DNA of 64,000 nucleotides, taken from assembly GCA_044224315.1 (NCBI GenBank), contig JBGAKR010000001.1, forward strand, positions 682,001-746,000, given 5' to 3'. The notes under the pieces were generated by a model, which ran no database searches, was not told where the DNA came from, and was given only the letters and a program-made list of their open reading frames with translations. Shown here in pieces: positions 1 to 9,921 of the stretch; the first letter of the stretch is position 1; every line of letters starts with the position of its first letter. The translations under genes and the position numbers were made by a program. The stretch is from JAGXTF01 sp044224315 (GTDB taxonomy: Bacteria > Bacteroidota > Bacteroidia > NS11-12g > UBA955).

Positions 1-2759
1 CCTTGCCTGACGTAAGATTGCATTTTGGTTGAACTGTATAATAAAAATACCCCTGTACACCATCATCGCTGGTATTGATAGGGCCCCCGGAATCTTTATA
101 AGATTTTGTAAAATCAAAAACATAGGGATTTACCGAACCTGCATTTGCTGTTAGGCCATTATTCTGCTCAAGCACGTAAGAGCCAATTCCGGTAGTTCTA
201 TACTGGCCAAACCATGTATTTTTTAGCTTAAGACTTGAAGGCAAATACATTTTTATAGCCTTAATCTTAGTCCATTTTCGATATTCATAAGGAAAAAGAT
301 TATTACCTGCATAGGACCAGGCCCCCAGCGCAGTATACCAACTTTGGCTAAGGGCTACCTCTGCACAGTTTGAATAAATGATATTGTCGCCACAACAATT
401 GTAATTGTAGAATCCATACAGCATCATATTACCCGAGAAGGTGTCGCATTGATAGGATTGGGCGAGTGTGGGGTTTGCCGCGCTTCCAAAATAAAACCGA
501 TTCGAAAAATTGATAAGAATGCCCTGGGCCGAAATATTGCCGGTAACTTTATATCGCACTATCAACCTTAAGCTGTCGTTAATTGTAAATCGATAGCTGG
601 ATGATAAACAACCTTTTGGATAAATACTGTCAACACTAAAATCAAATTTAAAAGTGGCGTGCCCTCCGCTCAATACTTTTTTAACCCGCACGGTATTGCA
701 ATTGCCACTCATTACATTTCCACCTTTTATCACTACCAACTTTACATCAGCCACATCCAGGTAAGAACCATAGGTAATGAAACTCTCGGCATAGCCATAT
801 TTCCAATTGGATATGCCTGATGCTGACTTTGGACGGCCAATAAAAATGCTGGTAATGGTATCGCCATACATAGCCCTTTCGCGGCGTATTTTGGTTAAGT
901 CCAGATTGCCGGTTTTGTCTACCAGGCCATCATTGTCATTGTCTGGCAAACCATAACTGCTTCGGTAAAGTTCAAAGTTTTTAAACTGCAGCCCCCCATT
1001 GCAGGAATTGGAACAATGCACTTTGATGCTAAAATACTGGCAAATGGGTCTGATCCAGATATATGGATTGCATGAGGGTTGAGGATTGTAATACAACGAC
1101 ATCGAAACCGGTAAGGATGCATTTCCGTTGTATTTAGAGCAAATCCCTTTTAGCTTAACTGTAAGTTCACCATTCATTATTGAGAATGGAAAATTATTAC
1201 CCATAAATGCACGCAAAGTGTCTTTGCGCCAAGCAATACTATCGGGGTACCAGGTAGAAGTAAGGGTATTATTGGTAATGTAAAAATCGTTTTTGCTGAG
1301 GCTATGGGTGAGGGTACTGGGCAAAACAAAGTCAATCCGAATCTGTGCGGTTTTATCCAATGGAACATTGTAAAAACTCGAAAATTCAAATTTAAAATCC
1401 TTGGTTTCATCCCGGTTGACTGTATACTTTTCCCCACTGGTCGCCCACAGCGGTAAGGCTGTTGCATTGGTTGCGATATTCGTAGCGGTATACCCAGCCC
1501 AGGTCGTAAAAGGCAAAACCACATGTAGCACTGGCACAACGATACATATCCCAGTTTATGTAAAGCGTGTCTTTAGGCGCCATATTGGGCAGTCGCAACT
1601 GCATATACGTAATGGCAAAATTGGGCATGCACGATGCTACATAGTAGGGTTGGTAGCACGAGTCGGTATAAATCCGGAATAATTTGCCTTTGTACCCCAG
1701 CTTGGCGTAAACCGTAGCTGTATCAAACCTGCAATTTGAAGCCCCATAGGGTGTGTACACCGTAAATTTAACCGCTTTGGCATCCTTTTTACCGGTATTT
1801 GTCACGGTAATGGATTGCTGATTGGCGGTAGTACCATCAAAACACAGTTTACTTACCGAAGCAGGCCAGGTAACCAGCACCGGATTGTCGGCACTCATGG
1901 TTACAGCACCGTTATTTTTAATTAGCTGACAGATTTTGCCTCCGCACCCCCATCCGATTTCGAAATAGGTACTGATTTTATTGCAGGCATTGATGGTGAA
2001 TGTATCGGTAATTACAAGCGATTCGTTTTGTTCAAACAGCGTGTCCCCATCGCCCACTTTTTTTATGTCGGTTGTATTAAAGTAGGTCCAAATAGTATCG
2101 CCTTTAAGGGTATTGGTAAATCCCTTTTGGGCAGCGCCTTTTATATCGCTGCCATTTATAAGCATCAGGCGCAAACCATTCATTGGGCCTTTGCCATAAT
2201 TGGTGATGGTTATTTTTCTCACAAATTTATCGCCAACATTACCGGTGTAACCCAGATTGGTGATACTGGCAAAGCCTGGCGATGGAATTATTGGTACAAA
2301 CGGCGAGGATGTCCCCACATCATAATTTCCGGTATAATCGGCACGTATGCCAATATCCGGGGTATAGGATCCAGAAAGCAGGGGCACCAAATCACAGGTA
2401 GAAGTAAGTTTTATTCGAAATGAAAAATTCTGGGCAATAAATAGATTGGGTGCATTGAAAACCGGCTTGTTCAGGTTGGTAACATTATTTTCTGAAACTC
2501 CACTTCCTGATACTGTTCCTTTTACATAATACACCCCGGTGGGCAGGGTAAGCGTAACCTTCAAACCTGTAATAGTGGAGGCACTGATATTATAAATGGT
2601 AAAATTAGCAGTATCATCAAAGCCACAAATACTCATATTCTTAGGCCCGGTGCCTTGAATACTAAGTTTGTTGCCTTGGGCAAAAATACCCCTTACACCG
2701 AAGGCCATAAAAGCCAGCAGCAGCAGGACTAATTTGTGTTTAAGGTGAATTTTACCCAC
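1..2759 (-). pseudogene. Large secreted surface protein, frameshifted and cut by the left edge
   Basis: The N-terminal part reads from a GTG at 2759 to a stop at 1407. It opens with a lysine-containing n-region and a hydrophobic stretch ending near FAQG, a credible Sec signal. After the stop, the next minus-strand frame stays open from about 1435 to base 1 (roughly 475 codons) with the same Thr/Asn/Tyr-rich, cysteine-spotted composition and no start of its own. Removing one base from the sense-strand run GGGGAAAA (1428-1435) joins both parts into one product of more than 900 residues. The body resembles Ig-like/DUF11-like extracellular repeats of Bacteroidota surface proteins, and no enzyme domain is recognisable. 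A TTG at 2768 is also possible, but it lies inside the -7 box. Its C-terminus, where a T9SS signal would be expected, is off the window. It could be a true pseudogene, a phase-variable gene or a sequencing error. Confidence 0.75.
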
Positions 2760-2765
2760 GAAAAG

Positions 2766-2773
2766 CAAATTTA
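2766..2773 (-). promoter_or_regulatory. -7 promoter box of the left-edge surface protein
   Basis: The minus strand reads TAAATTTG, an exact match to the Bacteroidota -7 consensus TAnnTTTG, ending 6 nt before the GTG at 2759. No clear -33 TTTG is present. Confidence 0.5.
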
Positions 2774-2863
2774 GGCAGATTTACCTAAAAAAGTGCTGTT
2801 CTAATTAAGATTTAAGGTTGTTTTGTGCTAATGGATGTCTGTGAAATGCTTAGCAGCAAAAAA

Positions 2864-3055
2864 TCAGGCCGAAACGGCTTCTTTGTCTGAGTTGCCGTTG
2901 AAATTTAAAATATCCAGCCTGTCTCTTAATGTGCGAATTCTGGCTTTAATCTCAGCAACCTGTTCAATGCGGCACATCGTAGATAATTCTATCTTACGGC
3001 TGCTCAGATTATCCAGTTCGTTTTTTAAATGTTCAATCTCTTGGGGGTTGCTCAT
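2864..3055 (-). CDS. Small coiled-coil hypothetical protein
   Basis: This encodes a 63-residue protein that starts with ATG at 3055. It is rich in Glu, Lys, Arg and Leu with heptad-like spacing through residues 5-50, so it is probably one long helix or coiled coil, cytoplasmic, with no signal peptide. An exact -7 box 7 nt upstream of the ATG supports it as a real gene. I do not recognise a family and no function can be assigned. It stands alone between the left-edge surface protein and the subtilase, both on the same strand. Confidence 0.55.
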   Translation of the reverse strand: MSNPQEIEHLKNELDNLSSRKIELSTMCRIEQVAEIKARIRTLRDRLDILNFNGNSDKEAVSA

Positions 3056-3062
3056 GGTGCAG

Positions 3063-3070
3063 CAAATCTA
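3063..3070 (-). promoter_or_regulatory. -7 promoter box of the small coiled-coil gene
   Basis: The minus strand reads TAGATTTG, matching TAnnTTTG, ending 7 nt before the ATG at 3055. Initiation 5-8 nt downstream would give an mRNA with almost no leader. Confidence 0.5.
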
Positions 3071-3236
3071 TCCCGTACTTTATACATACATTCACCAAAT
3101 AAACACTAACCCTCCGTCAGTTTACAAAAGCCGCTTTTGACTTTAGCAATGCGCATTAAACCCGCGTCTATTCAGAGTTTATGCACATATGTCCAAATAT
3201 TGGACACCACTCGCTGACTGTAAAGCAGTTACTTGT

Positions 3237-4814
3237 TTATCGGCTCATGGATGCCGCCAGTTGCAATGCCTGATAGGCATTAATTACACCACCTGAAACA
3301 CTGAGTGAAGTAAATTTGGTTTTCTTTTTCTCACCGGGTTTTTTCACCTTCGATTTTACCGGGGTAGCGCTTTTCATCAGAATTTCTTTCACCTGCACCG
3401 CTGTGAGTTGGGGATAATAACTCCATACCAGGGCTGCTAAACCTGAGGTTACAGGTGCTGCCATGCTGGTGCCATCAAAAAATTCAAAATTGTCATCGGG
3501 GGTAGTGCTGTAAATCTGATATCCCGGGGCAAATACATCCACATTGGCTTTACCATAGTTACTAAAAGTGGCGGGCAATTCCTTTTTGCTCAAGGCACTG
3601 GCTCCAACCTCTAACCACGATGCTGCAAATTTTTGATTCCCCAGCGAATCGTTGGGGTAATTGGGCACATTGTCAATGTTTTTGTGGTCGTTGCCTGCGG
3701 CATGTATCAGCAGCACGCCTTTACTTACAGCATATTCTACTGCCGAATCTACTACGTTTTTGTTCCATTTATACTCTTTGCCAAAACTCATATTTATAAT
3801 TTTGGCGCCATTATCTACCGCATATCTGATTCCATTTGCAACATCTTTATCTCTCTCGTCGCCGGCAGGTACTACACGCACCACCATTATTTTTACATGA
3901 TCGGCAACCCCGTTTACTCCATAATCATTATTTCGTACGGCAGCAATAATACCGGCTACATGGGTGCCGTGGTCGGCTGCGGGGCCGGCCACATTATTAT
4001 TTCCATAATATCTTTCACTGGTATTGTTATAATTATCGCCCACTACTTTCCTAAAATCCTGGTATAAATTCAGGTTGTATTTGGCGGTAGTTTCAGTTTC
4101 TTCTTTGGCTTTGCTCAGCTCGTTGAAAATGTCTTCAAAACTGCTTCCAGTCTTCATTTGACCCATTACATAATCCTTCACAAATTTGTCTCTGGAATTG
4201 GCAACAGGGAAGTTTTTAACCGCCGTAATATTAGGGTTGTCGGTTCCCAAATTATTGCGCATATCGGCCATGGTACTTACAATAATTCCCAAAATTTGTG
4301 CATTATTTTCAGCACTTTGTTTTTCGGCTTTTATTTCAGCTTCAAGCTTTTTGTATAAATCAAAACGCGCCTTTTTCCCAGCATCTGCCGATACATCAAA
4401 GGCATCCTGGTCTTCAAATTCCGCTTGGAGTTTCAAAAATACACGCACTTTTTCAAGGTTGTCGTAATGCACCATTTCCCCATTGGGGCCGCCGATAAAA
4501 TTCCATCCGCATGTATCATCTACATATCCATTTTTATCGTCATCAATATTATTAAATGGAATTTCGCCAGGGTTGTGCCAAATATTGGCTTTTAAATCGG
4601 GGTGGGTGATATCGGTTCCTCCATCTATTACAGCTACAACAATTTCTTTGGCTGTTTTACCGGCCAATAACTCGTTATAAGCGCGTTGCAAATCAATCCC
4701 CATTGTATCCTTGGTGGCTGATTTTTGATACCAATCCCTGCCAGGTTTGGTGTTTTGGGCTTGTGTGCCAGCCAGGCTAAATAGTGCAATGCACAGTGCA
4801 ATGGTTTTATTCAT
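3237..4814 (-). CDS. Secreted S8 (subtilisin-like) serine protease
   Basis: This is a 525-residue protein with an N-terminal signal peptide (cleavage near residue 19-20, after TQA). The S8 catalytic triad is visible: Asp64 in AVIDGGTD, His282 in DHGTHVAG and Ser450 in DGTSMAAP, with Asn375 in HAAGND as the oxyanion residue. About 215 residues separate Asp and His, far more than in subtilisin itself. The insert is Lys/Glu-rich and probably helical, a layout known from Bacteroidota S8 peptidases. The protein ends soon after the catalytic domain in a Lys-rich tail, and no T9SS C-terminal domain is seen, so it is probably periplasmic. The ATG lies 6 nt after the methyltransferase stop, so it may be the last gene of the YfhO/GT2/methyltransferase transcript. 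Confidence 0.93.
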   Translation of the reverse strand: MNKTIALCIALFSLAGTQAQNTKPGRDWYQKSATKDTMGIDLQRAYNELLAGKTAKEIVVAVIDGGTDITHPDLKANIWHNPGEIPFNNIDDDKNGYVDDTCGWNFIGGPNGEMVHYDNLEKVRVFLKLQAEFEDQDAFDVSADAGKKARFDLYKKLEAEIKAEKQSAENNAQILGIIVSTMADMRNNLGTDNPNITAVKNFPVANSRDKFVKDYVMGQMKTGSSFEDIFNELSKAKEETETTAKYNLNLYQDFRKVVGDNYNNTSERYYGNNNVAGPAADHGTHVAGIIAAVRNNDYGVNGVADHVKIMVVRVVPAGDERDKDVANGIRYAVDNGAKIINMSFGKEYKWNKNVVDSAVEYAVSKGVLLIHAAGNDHKNIDNVPNYPNDSLGNQKFAASWLEVGASALSKKELPATFSNYGKANVDVFAPGYQIYSTTPDDNFEFFDGTSMAAPVTSGLAALVWSYYPQLTAVQVKEILMKSATPVKSKVKKPGEKKKTKFTSLSVSGGVINAYQALQLAASMSR

Positions 4815-4820
4815 TTATAT

Positions 4821-5579
4821 TTATTTTTTTATTGCGGTGATAAAAATACTAACAGCTTTAAATGGAATTTTTGTGGTGTCATTTCCAAAAATAAAATTGC
4901 GCAAAAAATTCTTGAGTGGCTTCCATTTTACCACATCCATAGGTGCCGTTACATACTGCATATTTACTACTTCAAATCCGTGTTTTTCCAACAGATTTTT
5001 AATGCGTTTTTTTGTATAAATTCTTGCGTTTGCATACCGTTCATGAATGGGGGTAGGCAACCAACTAAAAAAGGGTACACGGTTCCAGGGTAGCAGTGGC
5101 AAGCGGGCTCCATGTGTTTCAAAAATCCACCATTTATTGGGTACGGTAATAGCACACAATGCGCCACTTTTTACCGAGGCTGCGTAGTTACTTACTCCTT
5201 CTTCTGCAGGCAAATGTTCTATTACTTCAAAGCTAAGCAATCGGTCGGCCGCCGGGTTGTAGGCCCTGGCCATAATATCCCATTGCAAAAAACTTGCATT
5301 ATCTGCACCGTTCATGGTTCTTAGATTTTCAAATGCCTGGCGGTGAGATTCTTCGTATTCCAAGCCCACTGCTTCGGCAAAATCATTGGCTAATTTCGTT
5401 AAAGTATTGCCATTTCCGCAACCAATTTCGAGCAGTGTAAACTCTTTACCGACAAATCCGGGTATTTTTTTTAATATATTTATTCTGCGTTGAATCAGCA
5501 AATCATTCGCGTCTGCCGGTTTACCCAGGTAATGTTCACCCTCAAAAAGTTTTTTATCTACCCTTGCAGTATTACTCAT
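4821..5579 (-). CDS. Class I SAM-dependent methyltransferase
   Basis: This is a 252-residue cytoplasmic enzyme with methyltransferase motif I at residues 49-58 (LLEIGCGNGN) and the acidic and post-I motifs of the Methyltransf_11/23 type (SFEVIEHL). I chose the ATG at 5579 because it overlaps the stop of the glycosyltransferase as ATGA. An ATG at 5594 would extend into that gene. Position directly after a GT2 glycosyltransferase and a YfhO-type protein suggests it methylates a sugar or lipid-linked glycan intermediate, but the sequence does not show the substrate. Confidence 0.85.
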   Translation of the reverse strand: MSNTARVDKKLFEGEHYLGKPADANDLLIQRRINILKKIPGFVGKEFTLLEIGCGNGNTLTKLANDFAEAVGLEYEESHRQAFENLRTMNGADNASFLQWDIMARAYNPAADRLLSFEVIEHLPAEEGVSNYAASVKSGALCAITVPNKWWIFETHGARLPLLPWNRVPFFSWLPTPIHERYANARIYTKKRIKNLLEKHGFEVVNMQYVTAPMDVVKWKPLKNFLRNFIFGNDTTKIPFKAVSIFITAIKK

Positions 5580-6343
5580 TTTCCTGGCCTCCATATTCCA
5601 ATTGCAAACAGAATTCTGCGCAAAATAATCCAGATATGCGCAAATATATTGGGTACTTTTCCGTAATAATTTTCAAGCACTTTGTATCTTTCCTTCCAGG
5701 CTTTTTTCTCATTCTGTGCACTGCTACCGCCGGTTTCAAATGCGGCAATCACCATTTGGGCATTCAAGTTTTTCGGATTTTTTTGTAAAATCTGTAAAAT
5801 CCAATCAATATCAGCCGCCTGCCTGTAATTCAAATTATATTGTGGGCAAATGGATTTTTGTGCTAAAAAACTTTGGTGGCACAGGTTCATTCCAAATCTA
5901 AAAGAGCCTGCATTTAATTGCTTCGGAAGCGGTTGGGGCTTAAGTCTGCTAATGAGACCAATTTCGTTTCCATCCCCATCTATAAACATGGTATCACCAA
6001 AAATTACTTCAATATCTGAAGCTGTTTTTTGAATTAATTTCTCAGCAACATTGGCGTCATAAATGGCATCTCCGCTATTTACAAACCACACATATTTACC
6101 TGTGGCCAAGGCCAAACCTTTATTCATGGCATCGTACAAACCTTTATCCTTTTCGGATACCAATATATCAATATCTGTACGTACTGATTCCAGAAATTCT
6201 TTCCCCCCATCGGTACTGGCCCCATCAACTACAATAAATTCAATTTCATTGCGTGCAGTTTGGTTTTTTACCGAGGCAAAAGTGCGTTTCAACCCCTTCA
6301 GGTTGTTGTAATTAATCGTAATAACAGACAGGGTCTTAGGCAT
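5576..6343 (-). CDS. GT2-family glycosyltransferase
   Basis: This is a 255-residue GT-A fold enzyme. The N-terminus (SVITINYNN), the nucleotide-binding VDGASTDGG (about 39-47), KGLYDAMNKG (67-76) and NSGD (89-92) match family 2 glycosyltransferases of the WcaE-like group. No membrane segment is seen, so it probably acts on the cytoplasmic face using a nucleotide-sugar donor. It overlaps the upstream YfhO gene by 8 nt and the downstream methyltransferase by 4 nt, so the three are very likely co-translated. Donor and acceptor are unknown. Confidence 0.9.
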   Translation of the reverse strand: MPKTLSVITINYNNLKGLKRTFASVKNQTARNEIEFIVVDGASTDGGKEFLESVRTDIDILVSEKDKGLYDAMNKGLALATGKYVWFVNSGDAIYDANVAEKLIQKTASDIEVIFGDTMFIDGDGNEIGLISRLKPQPLPKQLNAGSFRFGMNLCHQSFLAQKSICPQYNLNYRQAADIDWILQILQKNPKNLNAQMVIAAFETGGSSAQNEKKAWKERYKVLENYYGKVPNIFAHIWIILRRILFAIGIWRPGK

Positions 6344-8839
6344 CGGCCTCGACCTTATTGTTTTCCTCCTTGCGGGTAAATAATCCGGTAAATACGGCTA
6401 TAGCCAGCAACAGCAATAACAAACCCGAGCTGGCCTTTTCAAGTCCCAGATAACGGTTGCCTTTGAAGTCAAAAACAAACTCTATTTTGTGCTCACCTGC
6501 AGGCACTTCCAATGCGCGAAGCATGTAATTTACTCGCAACACTTCGGCAGGTTTTCCATCAATGGTAGCACGCCATGCACCATTTTTTTGGTTGTAATAA
6601 ATTTCGCTGAAAACAGCCAAACCTTTGCCACTGTTTTTGCTCACATACTGTATTGTATCCAGGCTGTAATGGCTAATGGCTACTGAGGATGTGCTATCGG
6701 CTGAATATTCGGTGGCAGAGGGTTTTAATTTCTCTTTATTTTCTACTACTACTTCTTCTTTAATTTTACAAGAATTAATAGTGAGCAAAGCTGTTTTAGC
6801 ATCTTGAACCGTAATTACTTTTTTAGCAAACCATGCATTCCCCAAGTTGGTATTGCGCGGAATTACTTCTTCCTCTTGCTTGGCATCCTGGGTGCGGGTA
6901 AGCAGGTATTTGCAATTAAGCATATCCAGTGCGTTGTTTTTCATCAGCGATTCGTTTGAAAGTTGGCCACCGTTGGGAGTAATGCAATAGCTGATCAAAT
7001 CCTGATAGCGGCTTAATTTAGCTGGGTGATATCCGCCAATATTGCGGTGCCATGGGGCACTGTGATTGTCGTTGAAAGGGTCTATGCGAAGGTCGAAAAC
7101 CCTTGATTTGTTTTGATCAATTTTCATCAAGGCCTCATCTTTGGCACTGGGCACTATAGCTTCTTCCGAATCTTTGGGCTGCCAGTTGCTATCATTCAGA
7201 TAGCGATGTGAAACCCCGATTAAATCAAATGCCACCAGTACCAGCATAGAAACATAAACCCCCACAAGATTTTTACCTTTTACCGCAAACATATAAATCA
7301 CACCCAAGCCAAGGCCAATTAAAACCAGGCTTCTAAACCAATCTCCCCAAACCACTCCGCTGCGAAGATCCATCAAATCGGTGGCAGCATCTTTATAACC
7401 TGCTTTGCGCATTTGGGTTACGATTTCGGAAGAGAAACCGTTTACCAATATTACCAGTGCGGCCAATCCCATTAAGGCTCCAATGCAGATTGCGCCTAAT
7501 TTAAATATTTCTTTTCTGGTTTTATCTTCTGTTGTATTTCTCAAAAATAAATTCAATGCATACAATCCAAAAAATGGAACTGCTACTTGTCCGATAGCCA
7601 GTGCCATCATGGGTGTACGGAATTTATTATAGTAGGGTAAATATTCAAAAAGTAAATCGTTTAATGGGAAATTTTTACCCCAGGCCAACATCAATGAAAG
7701 CAAAGTTGTAATGATTGAAAACCACATCACTACCATAGCTTGCTTTACAATCGGGCTGTCGGGCTGATGTTTTCTAATACCCAAAACAGTTACAATTCCG
7801 AATACAAAAAGCAATATAAAAACAGCGCCAAAATATACCGGTCCGCTGGTTGAAGGCAAATCGCCAAAGTACATGGGTGCCCTACCCCTGAAGTTTTCAT
7901 CCATCAGTTTGGCAAACTGCTCAGATAAGCCGCTGGCCTGGCTTTCATTCAACTCATAGCCCGAAGAACTCAGCGAAATGCATATTCTTTTTCAAGTCCT
8001 TTTTTATTGGCTTCCTGTTTTTGCGGACCATTTTTAGGTGTTTCACTGGCCACTTCCGAACCGCCGCGCATGGTAGCTTCGGCGTATTGGGCGGTGTCAA
8101 CTATTTTTCCAACACTGGATAACGCACCAGCAGCCAGGCATGCCACCGATAGTCCCAAAACAATTAAAGCATGCTTGGTTTCTTTGGCTCTGAATGCACG
8201 AATTAATTCTACCAAAGCAAAAATACCTACAATTATACCTGTGTAGTAAGCAATCTGATAGTGAAAATACCCCACTACTATGGCAAAAAAGGTACCCATT
8301 GTAGCGGCACCCCAAAGATATTTTTTACGGGTTATAAGCAGCAATCCGCCTAATACTCCGGGCATTACACCCATGGCCAATACCTTGGTTATATGACCGG
8401 CTTCATAACTCGAAACCGAAAAGGTCATAAATGCATAACCTATTGCACCGGCTGCAGCCAGCCAGCGGTTTACATCTGCAGCCAGCAATAAAACAAACAT
8501 ACCCAGCATGGCTACAAAAAGGAAACTTACCGGAGTTGTAATTAAATTAAACAATTGGAATATTCCGGAAGTATAAACCAGATTGCCATTGGGCAATCCA
8601 GAAATCAGGCTGGTTGGCATTCCCGAAAAAATACCGTCTACCCAACCCGGATAATGACCATGTGTGGCTTTGTATTCCTGGGCCTCATGAATCATGAGCC
8701 TGGTTTGCTGCATATCGGTCTGTGCCAGGGTCATGTTGTCGTAAGCCGGCTTCAGATAAATGGCAGATATTGCCCAGAAACCAATTAAAAACAGGAGAAA
8801 TATACCTGCCTGTTTTAAAAACTGTTTATTAATATTCAT
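6336..8839 (-). pseudogene. YfhO-family membrane protein gene split by an internal deletion/frameshift
   Basis: Two minus-strand reading frames (start ATG 8839 to stop 7970; continuing open from about 7985 to stop 6336) together match one YfhO-type multi-span membrane protein of over 800 residues. The first part ends in LEKEYAFR followed directly by TGA. The second resumes in another frame with SSSGYELNES. In the family, as I recall it, about 19 residues (a WSYG...ETF...PNFYGG segment) lie between these points, so a deletion of about 55-60 bp that breaks the frame is the simplest reading. Both halves keep normal membrane segments. The second half could only start at TTG 7952. B. subtilis YfhO is linked to glycosylation of cell-envelope polymers, which fits the overlapping GT2 gene. 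Recent inactivation or an assembly error cannot be told apart here. Confidence 0.8.
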
Positions 8840-9000
8840 ACTACCCGGGCGAATTTCGGGGATTTCTGCGGGATTGCAAAAGGATATCGATAAACACAAA
8901 TCCAAAACATGCTGCAGATTCAGCCTGTAAAAGGTTTATGCTATTTTTTCAGATTAATTTTAGGCGCAGTAAATTTTCAAAGTACTGCTGTATAAACCCG

Positions 9001-9789
9001 CTATTGTCCTTTAGGTTTAAACTTAAACCAGAATTTCTTTTCCTGGAAAATATCAGCCATATCACCTGAGGGCGGACCCATTGCTGGCGAAGCACCACCC
9101 ATTGCTTGGCTTCCCATACCCTGCCCCCCGATTCCCGAGGGTTGCCCAATGCCCGTTTGACCTCCCATACCTACATTATTCGACATTCCGTTGTTTCCGG
9201 AAGGCATATCGGGTGCAGGCATGGCAGGTAAGTAAATTCCAATGGTCACTGGTTTAGTCGAATCCAGGCTATAACCCAGTTCGGTGAATGGAATTTTATA
9301 TTCCAACGTCATCACTTTAGATGTATCCCAATCGATAGCCAATTGAATGTTTTTCAAACTGTCTTTGTCGTATTCCCCATCGGGTTTTGATTTAAAACCG
9401 TGTATAGCCACTATCATGGGAATACTTTTAAATAGCAATTTTTCTTTTTCAAAAGGATCGGAAATTTTAGCATTCACCGGAAAAGGCATCATCTCGGGCT
9501 TATAAGCCAGCTGGTTGTCTAAGTTTTTCTTGCCCTTTTTATCTACGGCAATTGAAAATCCCTGATGCATCATGCGCATCTGGGTTTTTTCGTCCTCAAT
9601 CATCAGGCATATATAAAAGGCGTTTAAATCATTGGTCCATTCATACCGGATGTGCGTACCTGCATCCAGTTCCTGCAAGGGCAATTTCCAGTCGGACGGA
9701 GAACCGTCCATCACCTTTTGAGATGCAGTTTGCGCATTTGCAAAGCATAAAAATCCGCTGATGCCGGCCAATAAAAGGCTTTTCTTCAT
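9001..9789 (-). CDS. Secreted CBM9-like/DOMON-like protein with Gly/Met-rich tail
   Basis: This is a 262-residue protein with a signal peptide cut near FANA-Q (residue 19). The following approximately 150 residues (DGSPSDWK..., AYICLMIEDEKT-type strands, LEYKIPFTELG) resemble the family 9 carbohydrate-binding/DOMON-like sandwich seen in Bacteroidota secreted proteins. From about 190 to 245 the protein turns into a Gly/Met/Pro/Ser low-complexity run. It ends with a basic FKFKPKGQ. Start ATG 9789 gives a clean signal peptide. It is divergent from glyA. No partner or ligand can be read from the sequence. Confidence 0.65.
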   Translation of the reverse strand: MKKSLLLAGISGFLCFANAQTASQKVMDGSPSDWKLPLQELDAGTHIRYEWTNDLNAFYICLMIEDEKTQMRMMHQGFSIAVDKKGKKNLDNQLAYKPEMMPFPVNAKISDPFEKEKLLFKSIPMIVAIHGFKSKPDGEYDKDSLKNIQLAIDWDTSKVMTLEYKIPFTELGYSLDSTKPVTIGIYLPAMPAPDMPSGNNGMSNNVGMGGQTGIGQPSGIGGQGMGSQAMGGASPAMGPPSGDMADIFQEKKFWFKFKPKGQ

Positions 9790-9921
9790 ATTCTATCCGC
9801 TGCAAATATCATGCACAATGAAATAATTCACCCTAAAAGCGGCCATAAATGCGACCAAAGATATTCAGCTGATTCAAATTTTAGGAGCCTGATAGTTTAT
9901 CGGCAATCTTTCTTAAATTGC

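Noticed and set aside
1428..1435. Programmed ribosomal frameshift at GGGGAAAA
   Set aside because: The needed shift is +1, while such runs favour -1 slipping, and no stimulatory structure is visible. An indel or error is simpler.
1177..1539. Minus-strand open frame of 120 codons overlapping the frameshift
   Set aside because: It is the third frame over the junction. Its composition is unlike a protein gene (Arg/Pro/Trp/His-rich), and the other two frames join into one long sensible protein.
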